In this document: positions 8,961 through 10,254 of the stretch, one piece after another
Numbering within the stretch: the stretch's first letter is position 1
How the letters are laid out: each line of letters begins with the position of its first letter
Assembly: GCA_028819675.1 (NCBI GenBank)
Contig: JAPPKT010000138.1
Span: 1-10,254, forward strand
Direction: 5' to 3'
Origin: Caldilineaceae bacterium
GTDB lineage: Bacteria > Chloroflexota > Anaerolineae > Caldilineales > Caldilineaceae
Length of the DNA: 10,254 nucleotides
The notes under the pieces: generated by a model
What the model was told of the DNA's origin: nothing
The model's database searches: none
Seen by the model: only the letters and a program-made list of their open reading frames with translations
Translations under genes and position numbers: made by a program

Positions 8961-10019
8961 TCAACTTTTTCCGTAGCGGATGCCGGTGGGGAGCACGTCG
9001 GTTTTTTCGCCGCGGCGGATGGCTTCGGCGGTGGCGATGACGCTGTCGAGATCGTGCTGGGGTGCGAAGCCGAGGCGGGTCTGGATTTTGGTCAGGTCGA
9101 GGGTGTAATGGACTGGCGTCGGGAGGCGGGCTTCGGCGTAGCTGACGCCGAAGCGGTCGGCCAGGCGCGGGACAGCTTCTGCCCAGTCGATGATGACGTT
9201 GCCGGCGAGGTTGAATTCCTCACCGACGGCTTCCTCCTTTTCGATGGCCAGCAGGAGGCCGCGGGCGATGTCGCGCACGTCGCTGAAGTGCTCTTTGTAG
9301 GGGACGCCGTTGGGGTTGCGGCTGAGGAGGAGCTGGTCCTGGCCGGTCCACTGGGAGATGAGGTTGTCGAGCATGGCCCGGGTGTCCGGGTCGTTGCTTT
9401 GCATGGACTTGTGCTGCGCGTAGGCTGAGCTGAAGGCGAGGACTTTGGGCAGGCCGGCGTCGTTGAGGAACTCACTGGGTTCGAAGATGGTGGAGAAGCG
9501 GAAGGAGGTCGCGGGCAGGCCGTACTGGTGGTGGTAGGCCATGGTCAACTCTTCGCCGATCCACTTGGTGAGAAAGTAGGGCATCTGGTGGTAGCGGGCG
9601 GTCATATCCTCGCGTACCGGTTCTTCGAAGTAGCGGCCATTTTCTTCGAGGCGCAGGTAGACGGCGACGGTGCTGGCATATACGAAGCGGTGGAGGTTGG
9701 GGCAGTGGGCGCGCAGGCTTTCGAGCAGGTTGAGGGTGCCCACGGCGTTGATGGCCAGGTACTGGCGATTGTCAAAGGGGGCCATGAAGGCGGCGGCCAG
9801 GTGGTAGACGGCGTCGACGCCGTGGACGGCCCGGTCTACGTCGTCCGGGTTGCGCAGGTCGCCGGTGACGGTTTCGACGTGTTTGAAGGCGTCCAGTTTG
9901 TGGGCGCGGCTGGCGTCGCCGGGGTAGAGGAGGGCGCGGACTTCGTGGCCTGCGGCGAGGAGACGGTTGACCAGATTGGCGCCAACCCGGCCTGTGCCGC
10001 CGGTTACGAGGATCTTCAC
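8961..10019 (-). CDS. NAD(P)-dependent epimerase/dehydratase family protein (extended SDR, copy 2)
   Basis: A 352-residue paralogue of the 7599-8657 gene product, the same length and alignable without gaps. It has the same layout: TGGTGRVG at 6-13, VTGDLRN at 51-57, Thr117 in YASTVAVY, Tyr148/Lys152 (PYFLTK), FRFSTIFEPSEF at 173-184, and the C-terminal TRLGF and RRGEKTD segment. Differences cluster at residues ~200-225 (AQHKSMQSND against DRYKWDNSDD) and around 118-127, near the likely substrate pocket, so the two may prefer different substrates (inference). The ATG at 10019 is preceded by GAAAGG at seven bases and, further up, by a good promoter candidate; this is probably the first gene of the train. 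A 303-bp gap separates it from copy 1, so the two need not share one transcript. Confidence 0.92.
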   Translation of the reverse strand: MKILVTGGTGRVGANLVNRLLAAGHEVRALLYPGDASRAHKLDAFKHVETVTGDLRNPDDVDRAVHGVDAVYHLAAAFMAPFDNRQYLAINAVGTLNLLESLRAHCPNLHRFVYASTVAVYLRLEENGRYFEEPVREDMTARYHQMPYFLTKWIGEELTMAYHHQYGLPATSFRFSTIFEPSEFLNDAGLPKVLAFSSAYAQHKSMQSNDPDTRAMLDNLISQWTGQDQLLLSRNPNGVPYKEHFSDVRDIARGLLLAIEKEEAVGEEFNLAGNVIIDWAEAVPRLADRFGVSYAEARLPTPVHYTLDLTKIQTRLGFAPQHDLDSVIATAEAIRRGEKTDVLPTGIRYGKS

Positions 10020-10067
10020 TGTGGGACCTTTCTGTGCGCCGCTGCTGGCGGCGTTGGGATGGGCTCC
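10020..10067 (-). promoter_or_regulatory. Leader of epimerase copy 2: ribosome site and small hairpin
   Basis: The minus-strand leader carries GAAAGG (10027-10032) seven bases before the ATG. Upstream of it is a perfect inverted repeat, CGCCGC/GCGGCG, at 10037-10042 and 10048-10053 with a 5-base loop. The hairpin lies within the predicted 5' untranslated region just before the ribosome site; it might affect mRNA stability or translation, or be chance in GC-rich DNA. The GAAAGGTCCC leader piece is also present before epimerase copy 1. Confidence 0.45.
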
Positions 10068-10096
10068 AGTGTATCAGAGGGGTAGAGGGGTGTCCA
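10068..10096 (-). promoter_or_regulatory. Candidate sigma70-type promoter for epimerase copy 2
   Basis: On the minus strand TGGACA (5 of 6 to TTGACA, 10091-10096), an exact 17-base spacer, and TACACT (4 of 6 to TATAAT, 10068-10073) with an extended -10 TG at the right place (TGA before TACACT). Expected initiation is near 10061, leaving a leader of about 40 bases before the ATG. This is the best promoter match I found and probably starts the gene train. Confidence 0.55.
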
Positions 10097-10254
10097 GGGA
10101 CGGCAGTGGGAACTGCAAGTGATAGGGGCCAATGGCCGCAAGTGGGGGTGGAAGCCCGGTCGGATAAGCGTGTTGGTGGGGAAGAGGGGGCAAGGTGAGT
10201 GAGGCATGTTGTAGGAGAGGGGGCGTTGGGGGGGGGGGGCCCCCCCCCCAAGGG
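10097..10254. other. G-rich non-coding right flank ending in a G12C10 palindrome
   Basis: No gene is supported. The plus strand is strongly G-rich with several runs of four or five G. A small hairpin (GCAGT/ACTGC, loop GGGA) sits at 10103-10116. From 10226 the sequence reads TT, twelve G, ten C, AA, an almost perfect homopolymer palindrome near the window end. This looks more like a contig-end artefact than a biological element. Confidence 0.5.

Noticed and set aside
8740..8976. Small plus-strand frame of 78 codons in the epimerase spacer
   Set aside because: No Shine-Dalgarno site. Its central part is translated 9-bp repeat and its end runs into the 3' end of epimerase copy 2 on the other strand.
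10140..10239. G-quadruplex element in the G-rich flank
   Set aside because: G-runs are unevenly spaced with one long loop, and the last run belongs to the suspect terminal homopolymer.

Overview
The window is a GC-rich bacterial segment. All seven recognisable protein genes lie on the minus strand, so transcription runs from high to low coordinates. Protein similarity, Shine-Dalgarno sites and bacterial start codons make a bacterium certain. The mix of mandelate-racemase-type enolase paralogues, a phytanoyl-CoA dioxygenase family protein, several SDR enzymes and a fused two-subunit-type glycyl-tRNA synthetase resembles environmental Chloroflexota (Caldilineae or SAR202-like) or Poribacteria. 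That placement is an inference from gene content and has not been tested.

Layout in transcription order (right to left): a G-rich leader region (10020-10254) carries a good sigma70-type promoter and a small hairpin. It is followed by an extended-SDR/NAD-dependent epimerase (8961-10019), a 303-bp spacer holding a degenerate 9-bp tandem repeat, and a second, ungapped epimerase paralogue (7599-8657). Next come two paralogous mandelate racemase/muconate lactonizing enzymes (6390-7532 and 5094-6239), a one-piece glycyl-tRNA synthetase alpha-beta fusion (1930-5031), a phytanoyl-CoA dioxygenase family protein (1040-1843) and a classical SDR (197-973). The last ~196 bases are an AT-rich non-coding tail with a short heptamer repeat.

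How the genes may work together: apart from glyQS, the enzymes are of kinds often found in catabolism of oxidised sugars or other hydroxy-acids. The extended SDRs could act on a sugar or sugar derivative, the enolase-superfamily enzymes could abstract the alpha proton of the acid (dehydration or racemisation), and the classical SDR could oxidise a hydroxyl. No transporter, lactonase, aldolase, kinase or regulator is present, so the pathway is only a hypothesis. The AABB order of the two duplicated pairs suggests two separate tandem duplications rather than one block duplication.

I see no CRISPR array, transposase, phage gene, toxin-antitoxin pair, tRNA or rRNA, and nothing that clearly amounts to a new biological system. 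The most noteworthy points are the GlyRS fusion, the paralogue pairs with divergence at the substrate-facing loop, the dispersed-type repeat at 8838-8899, and a suspicious G12C10 palindrome at the right edge that is probably an assembly or sequencing artefact.
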